NCBI GenBank assembly: GCA_965221295.1
Contig: OZ244879.1
Span: 1,612,001-1,676,000 of the forward strand
Direction: 5' to 3'
Length of the DNA stretch: 64,000 nt
Origin: Bin87 sp965221295
GTDB taxonomy: Bacteria > Chloroflexota > Dehalococcoidia > Lucifugimonadales > UBA3495
A model generated the notes under the pieces. It was not told where the DNA came from. It saw only the letters and a list, made by a program, of their open reading frames with translations, and did not search any database. Below, one piece after another: positions 57,401 to 64,000 of the stretch. The stretch's first letter is position 1. Each line of letters begins with the position of its first letter. Position numbers and translations under genes: made by a program.

Positions 57401-60400
57401 TTGTTGAGCGTGCCCAGCGACAGGATGGTGTAACTCTCTCCCAGGTAGGTTGGCCCCTGCGATTTCCAGGCGCTGCAGGTCTCGTCGTTGCGGTCGCCAA
57501 TCCGGTAGGCCAACGCGGATGCGTCGTCAGATGCGGAGGGCTTCAAGGTGATGACCGTTTGCCTGGGCAAGACCTCAAGGCTCAACCGCGTCGGTTGGTT
57601 CTGGGGTTTGGCTGCGGCTGGCGGCAGACCCAGCGGGTCCTGCTTGCCAAACTCCTGCCAGGTCGCCGTGCCGTCATTGTCCCAGTCGGTCTTGAGGGTT
57701 GGGTACTGTGTGTCTGCGCCAAAGTCCCAGACAGATGCTGACCAACCCGCGTAGATGCCGGTGGCGGATTGGGGAGAGGTCATTTCAGTTGTGCTCCTGC
57801 CACTCCCGCAGGCGCTGGACGATTGTCCGCTGGTCTTGGTGTTCCAGTGGCTGTCCTGGCAGGTTAGGCCGTCGGCGACCGTCCCGGCGAATCCACCCGC
57901 CGAGTTACTGGCGGTCACGGGTCCCACTGAATAGCTGTGCCTGATGGCGCCGGAGCTGTGGAGGCCCACCAGGCCGCCAATGCTGTTTTCGCCCGATGCG
58001 GACCCGGTGGAGTAGGTGTTCTCCACGGTCCCTTGGTTCTCGCCAATCAAGCCGCCAACTGATCGCTTGCCGGAAACCATGCCGTGCGCGTAACTCCGCT
58101 GCACGGTTCCTGCGCTCCGACCGGCCAATCCTCCCACGTATTCGTTTCCGGTAACGTTGACGTCATCCAATGCCAAGCCTTGGATCTTGGCGTCTTCGAA
58201 CACGTATCCGAACAGGCCAACGTGGTTGGTATCGGGCCGATTGATGGTCAGGTTGCTGATGGCGCGGCCGTTTCCTTCAAGGATTGCCGTGAAGTTCTTG
58301 GAGGCGCTTCCCAAGGGCTGCCAGCCATTGCCAGCGTTCCACCAGAAATCGCCACTGTCGAAGCTGTTGTTGCCGTTGGTGTCGAAGTCCAGGTCGCTTT
58401 GCAGTTCGTAACCCAAACACACCTGGTCCGCTGCCGCAGATTCATCCTCGTTGCACCCGTAGCCTGATACGGCGTTGGGGTACTGCGCCAAATAATGCTC
58501 TCGGTCTGCGGTTTCGGTTGAACCGTCGCCGTCCAGGTCCCAGCGGATGGCGTTGAGCTGTGTCTCGTGGAACACCTCTATCAGGCCGTCGTCGTCGATG
58601 TCGTAATCGTACCGCTGATCGCCAAACTCCGACGACGTCGCTGTATCGTCGCCGTCCCAGTCGGCCTTTAGCGCGGGGTACTGCACGGCGGAGCCAAAGT
58701 CCCAAGTCTGGGCATCCCATCCGGCGTATATTCCGTTGGCCTCGGTGGGCGCGCTCAGCTGGTATGTCTTCTGGCCCGAGCCGCACGCGCTGGACGATTG
58801 CTGCCCAGTCTCCGTGTTCCAGTGGCTGCCAGCGCAACTGCTGGCGGAGCCGGCTTGCCCCACCAGCCCGCCGACATCGGTCTTGCCGGACACTGGGCCG
58901 GCGGCGAAGCTGTTGGTGATGGAGCCGCCGTTCCAACCGATCAGTCCTCCGATGTCCATGCGGCCGGAAACCGTTGCGTCGGCGTAGCTGTCGCTGACGG
59001 TACCGTTGTTCCAGCCCAGCAAACCGCCGATGCTGTCGTCGCCCGTGGCGGATCCCAGGGCATAGCTCCCGCTGACGGTTCCGTTGCTGTTGTATCCGGC
59101 CAGCCCCCCAACCTTGTCATCCCCGTGGACGGCGCTGCGGCTATAGCTTCCGCTTACGGTTCCGCTGTTCCAGCCGATCACTCCACCCACGTAGTTTCCG
59201 GCGCCGGTGACGGAACCTTCGGTCATGCTGTCGCCGACGGAGCCGAAACCCCTGCCGAGCACACCGCCGACGTAGTTGCCTCCTTTCACGTCGACGTGGT
59301 CAAGCTGCGTTTCCTTGATGGCTCCGCTGCTGGAGACTAGTCCAAACAGACCCACATTGTCGGTGTTGGGCCGGTTGATGTGCAGGTGGCTCACGGTGTG
59401 GTCGTTGCCATGCAGGGTCGTGTCCAAGCCGGCTAGGCTGCTTCCGATGGGGTTCCAGCCCTTGCCGCCGTTCCAATAGTCGTCGGAGGAATCTATCTTG
59501 CCGTCGCCGTTGGTGTCGAAGCTCAGATCGGCGTGGAGTTCGTAGTCGGCGCAGACTTCCTCTACAGGTGTCGCCTCATCCTCGTTGCAACCCATTCCTA
59601 AAGCGGGGTAGGGATACCCGGCGAGATAGTTGCCCAAGTGGGCCTCCCCTGGAATGCCGTTCCCGTCCAGATCCCAGCGCAAGGCATCCAGCTGGGCCAG
59701 GGTGCTGATTTCGATCAGCCCATCGTCATCCAGGTCGTAGTCGTAACGGTTCTGATAGCCGAATTCCTGCCACGTGGAAACGTCATCGCCGTTCAAGTCG
59801 GCCTTCAGCAGGGGGTACTGCGTAGAGTCCCCAAAGTCCCAAGCGCCCGAGTTCCAAGTGGCGAAATCGCCGGTGGCGGAGGTCGGCGCCTTCAACTCCT
59901 GCCTGGTCTTTCCCGTGCCGCATTGGCTGGCCGTCTGGACGCTGGTGCCGGTATTCCAGTAGTTGGAGGTGCACGTGTACGGATAGTCCGTGTTGACTGC
60001 CGCGAAGCCGTTCACAGTTGAGCCGGTTCCGGTTACCCGGCCGCTGGAATAGCTATTGGTGATGATTGACCGGTGCCCCCACCCGAGCAGGCCGCCAACG
60101 TAGTTGGTACCAGAAACCGTTCCCTGCGCGTAAGAATCCTTGATGGAGTTGTTGGTGTGCCGCCCCACCAGACCGCCGACGTAGGTGCCACCAATGACGG
60201 ACCCGGTCGCGTAGCTGCCAGTGACGTCGCTGAACATTTGACCAACCAGCCCGCCGACATTTGTGGCGCCAATGACGGTACCGGTGGCGTAGCTGGACTT
60301 GAGGGATTCCGACTTTATCCCGACCAGCCCACCGATGCTACTCCCGGTACTGGTTACCGCAACGGAAGCGTAGCTGTATTCCACAACGCCCCCGCTAAAC

Positions 60401-62568
60401 CCGATGAGACCACCCACGCGATCACCGCCGCCGACCGAGCCCACAGCGTAGCTGCGGCTGACAGAAATGTAATTGACGCATTTTCCACATAGGCCGCCGG
60501 TATCATCACCCCCGTTTACGTTGACTGACAGCAGTCCGATGCCGGTAAGACTTGACGGCGTATCGCTGTTTAAACCGCCGTAGCCGACCAGCCCCACAGA
60601 TCCCTCTAAAGGACGGTTGATGAAGAGCCCTGAAATAGTGTGGCCGTTGCCCGCCAGCGTTGAGTAGAAGCGGTTGGTCTCCGTGCCAATTGGCTCCCAG
60701 CCCTTGCCCGCGTTCCAGTAGGTGTCGCCGGCGATGTCCGTCCTGCCGTCGTTGTTGGTGTCGAAGTCCAGGTCGGCGGTCAGCTCGTAACCCCCGCAAA
60801 CCTGATCGTCGGCCTCGGTCTCGTCCTCGTTGCAGCCCATGCCTGCCTCGGGATTGGGGAAGGCGGCGGCGTAACCAGAGTTGCTGCTACTGCCGTCGCC
60901 GTCCAGGTCATGACGGATGGCGTTCAACTGGGCCAGGCTGGCCACGTCAATCAGGCCGTCGTCGTCGGCGTCATAGTCGGTCGGCAGGGGAGTAGGCCCG
61001 GGCGTAGCCGTGGGCCCCGGCGTCGGTGTTGGAGGGGCAGGGACCGACACCACGAAAACCTCGGTCGCCGTCAGCGGCGTGTCGTCCGTGCCTGTCACCG
61101 TGATGGTCGCCGTTCCTGCCGCGACAGCGGTAACGGTCAGTTGGCTGCTCTGCACCGTCACCGTGGCCACGGCGGTGTCGCTGGAGGTTGCGGCATAGGT
61201 CAATGGGTCGCCCTGGGGATCGGAGAATACCTCGTTTCCGGTCGCCTCCAGGTTTTGGGTGAAGTTGGAGCCGATGTTGACGGTCTGGTCGCCGACGGGC
61301 CGTTCGACAGTCGGTGGCGCGCCCCGCTGGTTGCCAAACTCCTGCCAGGTGGCGATGCCATCGCCATCGAAGTCCACCAACAGGACGGGGTACTGGGTTG
61401 TCTTGCCGTAGCGCCACTTGGCGCTGTCCCAGTTGGCGTAAATGCCGGTGGCCGACGTGGGGGACTGCAATTGGTTGGTGGTCTTGCCCACTCCCTTGGC
61501 GCTGCTGTCCAGGCCGGAGGTAGCAGTGTCCCAGTAGCTGTCGGCGACTATAGTGGGGTCGAAGAGGAACAGGTCGGTCTCGTATCCCACCAGTCCGCCA
61601 ACATGTGTATCGTCTTCGCTCCCCGTTACGGCACCTGTGGCGTAACTGTTGGTTATTGAAGGAATTGGTTCAAAGCCCGGTAGGATTGCGGCCACGAGGC
61701 CGCCAGCTGTATCTTCGGCAGCCACCGCGCCGGTGGAATAGCTGTCCTTAATTTGAGCCTGACTTCCTACTCGGCCGGCCAACCCGCCTGCGGTACTTCC
61801 CGTTACGGTTGCCGTCGAGTAGCTGGTCTCAATTAGCCCGGATATGAGGTAGTGTTCCCCCGCCAGGCCACCGGCTACCACGTCACCAGTACTCGTCACG
61901 CTGCCGGTGGAATAGACGTTCTTTATCAACCCGCCATTCTTGCCGGCGACGGACCCCAAATAAGAAGAAGTGGAACCGTCATCGGATGCGGTAACGCTCA
62001 CATCCACGTCCACCAATGCCAGGTTGGTCACCTCGCCCACTATCCTATCGTCGCCCAGTCCTTCATTTGTTATGTGGGTGAACAGTCCGTAGTATGCGTT
62101 ATCGACCTGGGAGGTTGCGTCAATGAACAGGTTGGCGATGGTGTTGCCGTTGCCGTTGAACTTGCCCAGGAATTCCCCGCCGATGGGGTCCCAACCGGCG
62201 CCGCCGTTCCAGTAGTCATCGCTGGAATCGGCCTGGCCGTTGTCGTTGGTGTCGAAGTCCAGGTCGGTGGTTAGCTCGTACCCTTCGCAGCCGGCGCTGG
62301 GGCAGCCCATGCCGCTGACAGCGTTGGGGAAGGCGGCGGCGTAGCTGGCGCTGTCGTCGGTGTCATCCGCCGCGCCGTCGGCATCCATGTCCCAGCGGAT
62401 GGCGTCCAGTTGGGTCAGGCTGGACACCTCGATCAGGCCGTCGTTGTCGGCGTCATAGTCAACACTGACCTGCGCGGCGGCGTTGCCGACGAACATCGCC
62501 ACGGCGGCGACCACCAGCAACGCGGCCATAACGACCCAGATGGATGCGAGGCTGCGGATTTTGATCAT
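54412..62568 (-). CDS. 2718-residue secreted GLUG-repeat surface protein
   Basis: The ATG at 62568 begins a signal peptide (WVVMAALLVVAAVAMFVG) and is preceded by GGAG. Six large modules follow, each opening with a calcium-type DYDxDxDGLIExxxLxQLxAIRWDL motif and an FDTNxxGxxDSxDxYWNGGxGW motif, then GLUG repeats (VGGLVGxNxGxVxxSYAxGxV) and a closing WDFGxxTQYPxLKxDxDGD motif. A short Thr-Pro linker follows module 1. The final 230 residues are the two-unit domain with GYRIAKKGEACHEW and YCVDIS, also found in the broken lipoprotein. Such proteins form beta-solenoid adhesins or S-layer-like coats. Part of module 5 is almost identical in DNA to the gene at position 1. Confidence 0.88.
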   Translation of the reverse strand: MIKIRSLASIWVVMAALLVVAAVAMFVGNAAAQVSVDYDADNDGLIEVSSLTQLDAIRWDMDADGAADDTDDSASYAAAFPNAVSGMGCPSAGCEGYELTTDLDFDTNDNGQADSSDDYWNGGAGWDPIGGEFLGKFNGNGNTIANLFIDATSQVDNAYYGLFTHITNEGLGDDRIVGEVTNLALVDVDVSVTASDDGSTSSYLGSVAGKNGGLIKNVYSTGSVTSTGDVVAGGLAGEHYLISGLIETSYSTATVTGSTAGGLAGRVGSQAQIKDSYSTGAVAAEDTAGGLVAAILPGFEPIPSITNSYATGAVTGSEDDTHVGGLVGYETDLFLFDPTIVADSYWDTATSGLDSSAKGVGKTTNQLQSPTSATGIYANWDSAKWRYGKTTQYPVLLVDFDGDGIATWQEFGNQRGAPPTVERPVGDQTVNIGSNFTQNLEATGNEVFSDPQGDPLTYAATSSDTAVATVTVQSSQLTVTAVAAGTATITVTGTDDTPLTATEVFVVSVPAPPTPTPGPTATPGPTPLPTDYDADDDGLIDVASLAQLNAIRHDLDGDGSSSNSGYAAAFPNPEAGMGCNEDETEADDQVCGGYELTADLDFDTNNDGRTDIAGDTYWNAGKGWEPIGTETNRFYSTLAGNGHTISGLFINRPLEGSVGLVGYGGLNSDTPSSLTGIGLLSVNVNGGDDTGGLCGKCVNYISVSRSYAVGSVGGGDRVGGLIGFSGGVVEYSYASVAVTSTGSSIGGLVGIKSESLKSSYATGTVIGATNVGGLVGQMFSDVTGSYATGSVIGGTYVGGLVGRHTNNSIKDSYAQGTVSGTNYVGGLLGWGHRSIITNSYSSGRVTGTGSTVNGFAAVNTDYPYTCTSNYWNTGTSVQTASQCGTGKTRQELKAPTSATGDFATWNSGAWDFGDSTQYPLLKADLNGDDVSTWQEFGYQNRYDYDLDDDGLIEISTLAQLDALRWDLDGNGIPGEAHLGNYLAGYPYPALGMGCNEDEATPVEEVCADYELHADLSFDTNGDGKIDSSDDYWNGGKGWNPIGSSLAGLDTTLHGNDHTVSHLHINRPNTDNVGLFGLVSSSGAIKETQLDHVDVKGGNYVGGVLGRGFGSVGDSMTEGSVTGAGNYVGGVIGWNSGTVSGSYSRSAVHGDDKVGGLAGYNSNGTVSGSYALGSATGDDSIGGLLGWNNGTVSDSYADATVSGRMDIGGLIGWNGGSITNSFAAGPVSGKTDVGGLVGQAGSASSCAGSHWNTETGQQSSSACGSGQKTYQLSAPTEANGIYAGWDAQTWDFGSAVQYPALKADWDGDDTATSSEFGDQRYDYDIDDDGLIEVFHETQLNAIRWDLDGDGSTETADREHYLAQYPNAVSGYGCNEDESAAADQVCLGYELQSDLDFDTNGNNSFDSGDFWWNAGNGWQPLGSASKNFTAILEGNGRAISNLTINRPDTNHVGLFGYVFEDAKIQGLALDDVNVTGNEYVGGLAGRSAGTVQRSYAHGMVSGKRSVGGLIGENQGTVENTYSTGSASGENSIGGLVGLHSSGAIRHSYSVGPVTASNSAGGFAGTVADGLTCQDSHWNTKTSGQSSSACGSGRSTTEMTSPQSATGIYAGWSASVWDFGADTQYPTLKTDWDNDGTATWQEFGKQDPLGLPPAAAKPQNQPTRLSLEVLPRQTVITLKPSASDDASALAYRIGDRNDETCSAWKSQGPTYLGESYTILSLGTLNKPLSVSDVGSDGSYRVTLIHAELAMLQGQSYCLDISAANDKGRGPAAKYNLAIPVEVDYDSDGDGLLELSNLAQFNAIRLDLNGDGIVAAGDQQQYSALFPREAVNMGCPDSGCVGYELTADLNLDTNNNGRADSGDAYWNGGAGWDPIDGYSGILDGSGHAIKNLHINRTGNEPAGLFGQLTNEAEVRNLGLTDVDITSGGDAGAFAGRMVKSSISRSYATGTVTATGHNVSAGGLVGKAAGHPFGRDTIRDSYSLVTVKSTRDGIAPGGLVGALIASGSNHPQIVNSYAAGLVQSAQPGKGGGLAAEATSLTWVLHSYWDRQTSGWETSAWGARETQNRLQTPKTTRNIFARWGSSIWDFGSHSQYPALKYDTNGDNVATVGEFGDQPRSATIPAVDLDKDNNGLIEINGANNDEIKAKLNAIRWDLNGDGSPSSNADDYWDAFTGGVSSTTPCVGVPCHGYELMGDVNLNQELWDPIGNLESGKWDATFRGNGYTVSHLNALSSSGKNTGLFGETTHRSVIEGVHIYSADVESYGGNNDDNRQNSAGALVGFNRGIVRESGLSYIWGDICSISGRNVSGGLVGGNEGIVERSWARCGDVNSKKGGGGLVGFNHPGGIVRDSWADGLVIVDRKGWKKGALIGRNFGEVDKSFSLGETRRGDNTYHGPLTGQQGGTVTDSYFVGHDYDEKYGGRHLTDEEIRAPSPSEPDFFADWDLDLWDLGDDTQYSALRVDANGDGYSTTWEIGSQRPSDPFSHRPDFVDGDAVHNIWKEGLSLRFRKADGDANIRVDGAGYRIAKKGEACHEWIAGDIVMLGETNGRATLSEDNGVYTMVLDRGGAWAFRPNGRVCIDVWFINTDGGGSPNGRRYHDIHMPTGPVPTSKPIKVAEAQVEPGKVTLAFRTNPYDHDTSVSYRVARNGSSCTDWTGPSATFKPGDRIDGAVLNKVGGLWRLELPVGVGKVLKQNHGYCVDISAHNDAGKSGTGRRWRDFVTGN

Positions 62569-62761
62569 GGGATAAACTCCAGCGCTTGGCCTGGTGAACC
62601 GAGTCCATGTTTTGGGTTGCCGGGACACTACCATAAGTTAGGGGTTCAAGCAACCTTTACGCTCCTCTGCGTCACACTCTGTCTCGCGATGTTGGCGAAG
62701 GACGATTTCAGTCAGAACCTCACGGAGCTATCGATCCCCGTCGCCAGGATCGGCGACAATT

Positions 62762-63057
62762 TCACTCCACGTATCGGGCGCTGCTGGGCCGGCATTGCCG
62801 CCGTGGACGGACGGCTTGGAGCATCACTTGGCGGCCAGACGGCGCGCGGCGCGGTGCACGTCTTCGTAGAAACCAGCAGGCCGCAGAAGACCCGGCGGTC
62901 CAGTAGGGCGCGGTTGGGAACAACGTCGATCAGGTAGGCTGGCTGCAACTCCATATCGCGGAACTCGTCGAAGATGCTTTCAGCGATGGCCAGCTGGCCG
63001 TGGCTGAGGGCGCGGAAGTCGAGTACGGGCAGGCTCTCAGCGGCGTAGGGCGGTGTG
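62762..63057 (-). pseudogene. Second C-terminal fragment of a DNA methyltransferase
   Basis: Minus-strand reading gives LPVLDFRALSHGQLAIAES, FDEFRDMELQPAYLID, PNRALLDRRVFCGLL. After a frameshift it gives GFYEDVHRAARRLAAK and a stop, with the expected end SARYVE near 62762. It is homologous to 4555-4875 but more damaged. It ends about 190 bp before the start of the GLUG gene on the same strand. It is the tail of a restriction or defence methyltransferase whose body is gone. Confidence 0.65.
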
Positions 63058-63101
63058 GATGACGATACTAGTCACGATGTGGATGACGATACTAGTCCCA
63101 A
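63054..63101. repeat. Two tandem 24-bp repeats
   Basis: Units start at 63054 and 63078, both beginning TGTGGATGACGATACTAGTC and differing in the last few bases. The block lies between the methyltransferase remnant and repeat copy B. No function is evident. Confidence 0.8.
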
Positions 63102-63116
63102 TGATTGGGCAAACGA

Positions 63117-63225
63117 AGAACCTTCGTGATATGGTTCACATTGGCTGGCTAACTTCTGGGCTGCAGGAATGCAGCTCCGTTGATTCTGACCGTCCCTGGT
63201 TGAAGCGGCGCCCTTATCCGATGGA
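63117..63225 (+). repeat. Conserved repeat with two hairpins, copy B
   Basis: Partner of 54061-54170 in the same orientation, about 9.06 kb away. The GAACC...GGTTC and GCTGCA-GGAA-TGCAGC hairpins are intact, although the bases between them differ. It lies between the methyltransferase remnant and the hsdM gene. Confidence 0.55.
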
Positions 63226-63442
63226 GCCTGGGCCAGTCCTAAGCCTGAGCGGAGGCAACCAAATCGTTGTCGGATGCCCGCTTGACCCGTTGCAATCCCG
63301 TGCTTCTCTTGATAATGTCAGCGTGTGCTTGCAGGCTGACCCGCGCCGGGATTCGGCATCGGCGCCTAACCAGATGGCCCGGGCAGGTCGGTAGGAGCGC
63401 GGCCACTTCTCAAGTGTGCGACGTGAATCGGGAGGGGAATCG

Positions 63443-64000
63443 TTGACCACCCTCAACATCAGCAACTTCATCTGGCGCATCGCCGACGATGTGTTGCGCG
63501 ATGTGTACGTGCGCGGCAAGTACCGCGACGTCATCCTGCCCATGACCGTCATCCGCCGCCTTGACGCCGTGCTGGAATCCACCAAGCAAGCGGTGCTTGA
63601 AATGAAAGGCCGGTTGGACGATGCCGGCATCACCAACCAGGACGCCGCCCTACGACACGAGTCTGGGCACGCCTTCTACAACACCTCGCCCTTCCGGCTG
63701 CGCGACCTGACCTCCCGCAATAGCCAGCAGCAGTTGCGGTCCGACTTCGAGGCGTACCTGAACGGCTTCTCGCCCAACGTGCAGGAGGTCCTGGAAAAGT
63801 TCCAGTTTCGCAACCAGATTCCCACGCTTGTCCAGTCTCATGCCCTGGGCTATCTCCTTGAGAAGTTCTCGGACACGTCCGTGAACCTCAGCCCCGATCC
63901 GGCGCTCAACGCCGACGGCTCGGTGCGGCTGGAGGGTCTGGACAACCACAGCATGGGCACGGTGTTCGAGGAGCTGATCCGGCGGTTCAACGAGGATAAT
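63443..64000 (+). CDS. hsdM: Type I restriction methyltransferase subunit HsdM (5' part)
   Basis: A TTG at 63443, behind GGGAGGGG, opens a frame that runs off the window after 186 codons. It has the HsdM N-terminal helical domain: FIWRIADDVLRDVYVRGKYR, DVILPMTVIRRLDAVLE, LEKFSDTSVNLSPDP and MGTVFEELIRRFNEDN. The SAM-binding and NPPF motifs would follow outside the window. HsdM with HsdS methylates adenines and with HsdR restricts unmodified DNA. hsdS and hsdR are expected downstream. No ATG in this frame lies near the ribosome site, so TTG is the likely start. Confidence 0.9.
   Translation, partial: MTTLNISNFIWRIADDVLRDVYVRGKYRDVILPMTVIRRLDAVLESTKQAVLEMKGRLDDAGITNQDAALRHESGHAFYNTSPFRLRDLTSRNSQQQLRSDFEAYLNGFSPNVQEVLEKFQFRNQIPTLVQSHALGYLLEKFSDTSVNLSPDPALNADGSVRLEGLDNHSMGTVFEELIRRFNEDN

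Overview
This window looks like the accessory genome of a high-GC bacterium, most likely a Chloroflexota. The basis is inference from protein style: long surface proteins with Thr-Pro linkers, leucine-rich repeats of the NNTGWDFTTDPSSSW type, GLUG/EF-like DYDxDxDGLIE repeats and putative-Ig repeats. No rRNA, tRNA or housekeeping gene was found that would fix the lineage.

Layout: 1-4050 is the truncated 3' side of a minus-strand LRR-FN3-GLUG surface protein. 4.5-10.5 kb is a defence/toxin patch: a methylase tail remnant, a PIN toxin-antitoxin pair, a large intact Eco57I-like DNA methyltransferase, a decayed helicase tail and a regulator with three HTH domains behind an attenuator-like leader. 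10.5-12.8 kb holds no gene I can support. 12.8-21.1 kb is mobile DNA: a coiled-coil protein behind a TGTACA operator cluster, an intact IS1182-type element, a large serine recombinase fused tail-to-tail with a broken second recombinase, another PIN toxin-antitoxin pair and a frameshifted replication-relaxation-like gene.

21.3-32.3 kb encodes two giant surface proteins: one with 17 Ig-like repeats and a C-terminal membrane anchor, and one with three LRR blocks, a tandemly repeated Pro/Thr stalk and FN3. Between them lies an internally deleted IS256-type transposase. 32.4-36.0 kb holds a frameshifted transposase, an unknown protein and a 5'-truncated SNF2-like helicase.

36.8-44.1 kb is the immune centre of the window: a TIR-domain protein, a 15-repeat CRISPR array, a tracrRNA, and cas2, cas1 and cas9 of a complete type II-C system. 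A decayed type I Cas3 HD-domain gene lies just upstream of cas9. Each CRISPR repeat ends in TATAAT with a TTGGCC box 17 bp upstream, so each repeat can act as a promoter, as known for Neisseria II-C arrays. The tracrRNA (anti-repeat, nexus hairpin, terminator) reads on the plus strand between the array and cas2.

44.4-62.6 kb returns to envelope proteins: a frameshifted lipoprotein, a three-gene operon of membrane proteins (two of them tandem paralogues with coiled-coil tails), a broken aminotransferase and a 2718-residue GLUG protein. That protein shares near-identical DNA with the gene at position 1. Its start is preceded by the same kind of methylase-tail remnant, suggesting a segmental duplication. 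The window ends inside a type I restriction hsdM gene. Overall it combines surface-protein diversification with defence-gene turnover, and many defence genes survive only as fragments.
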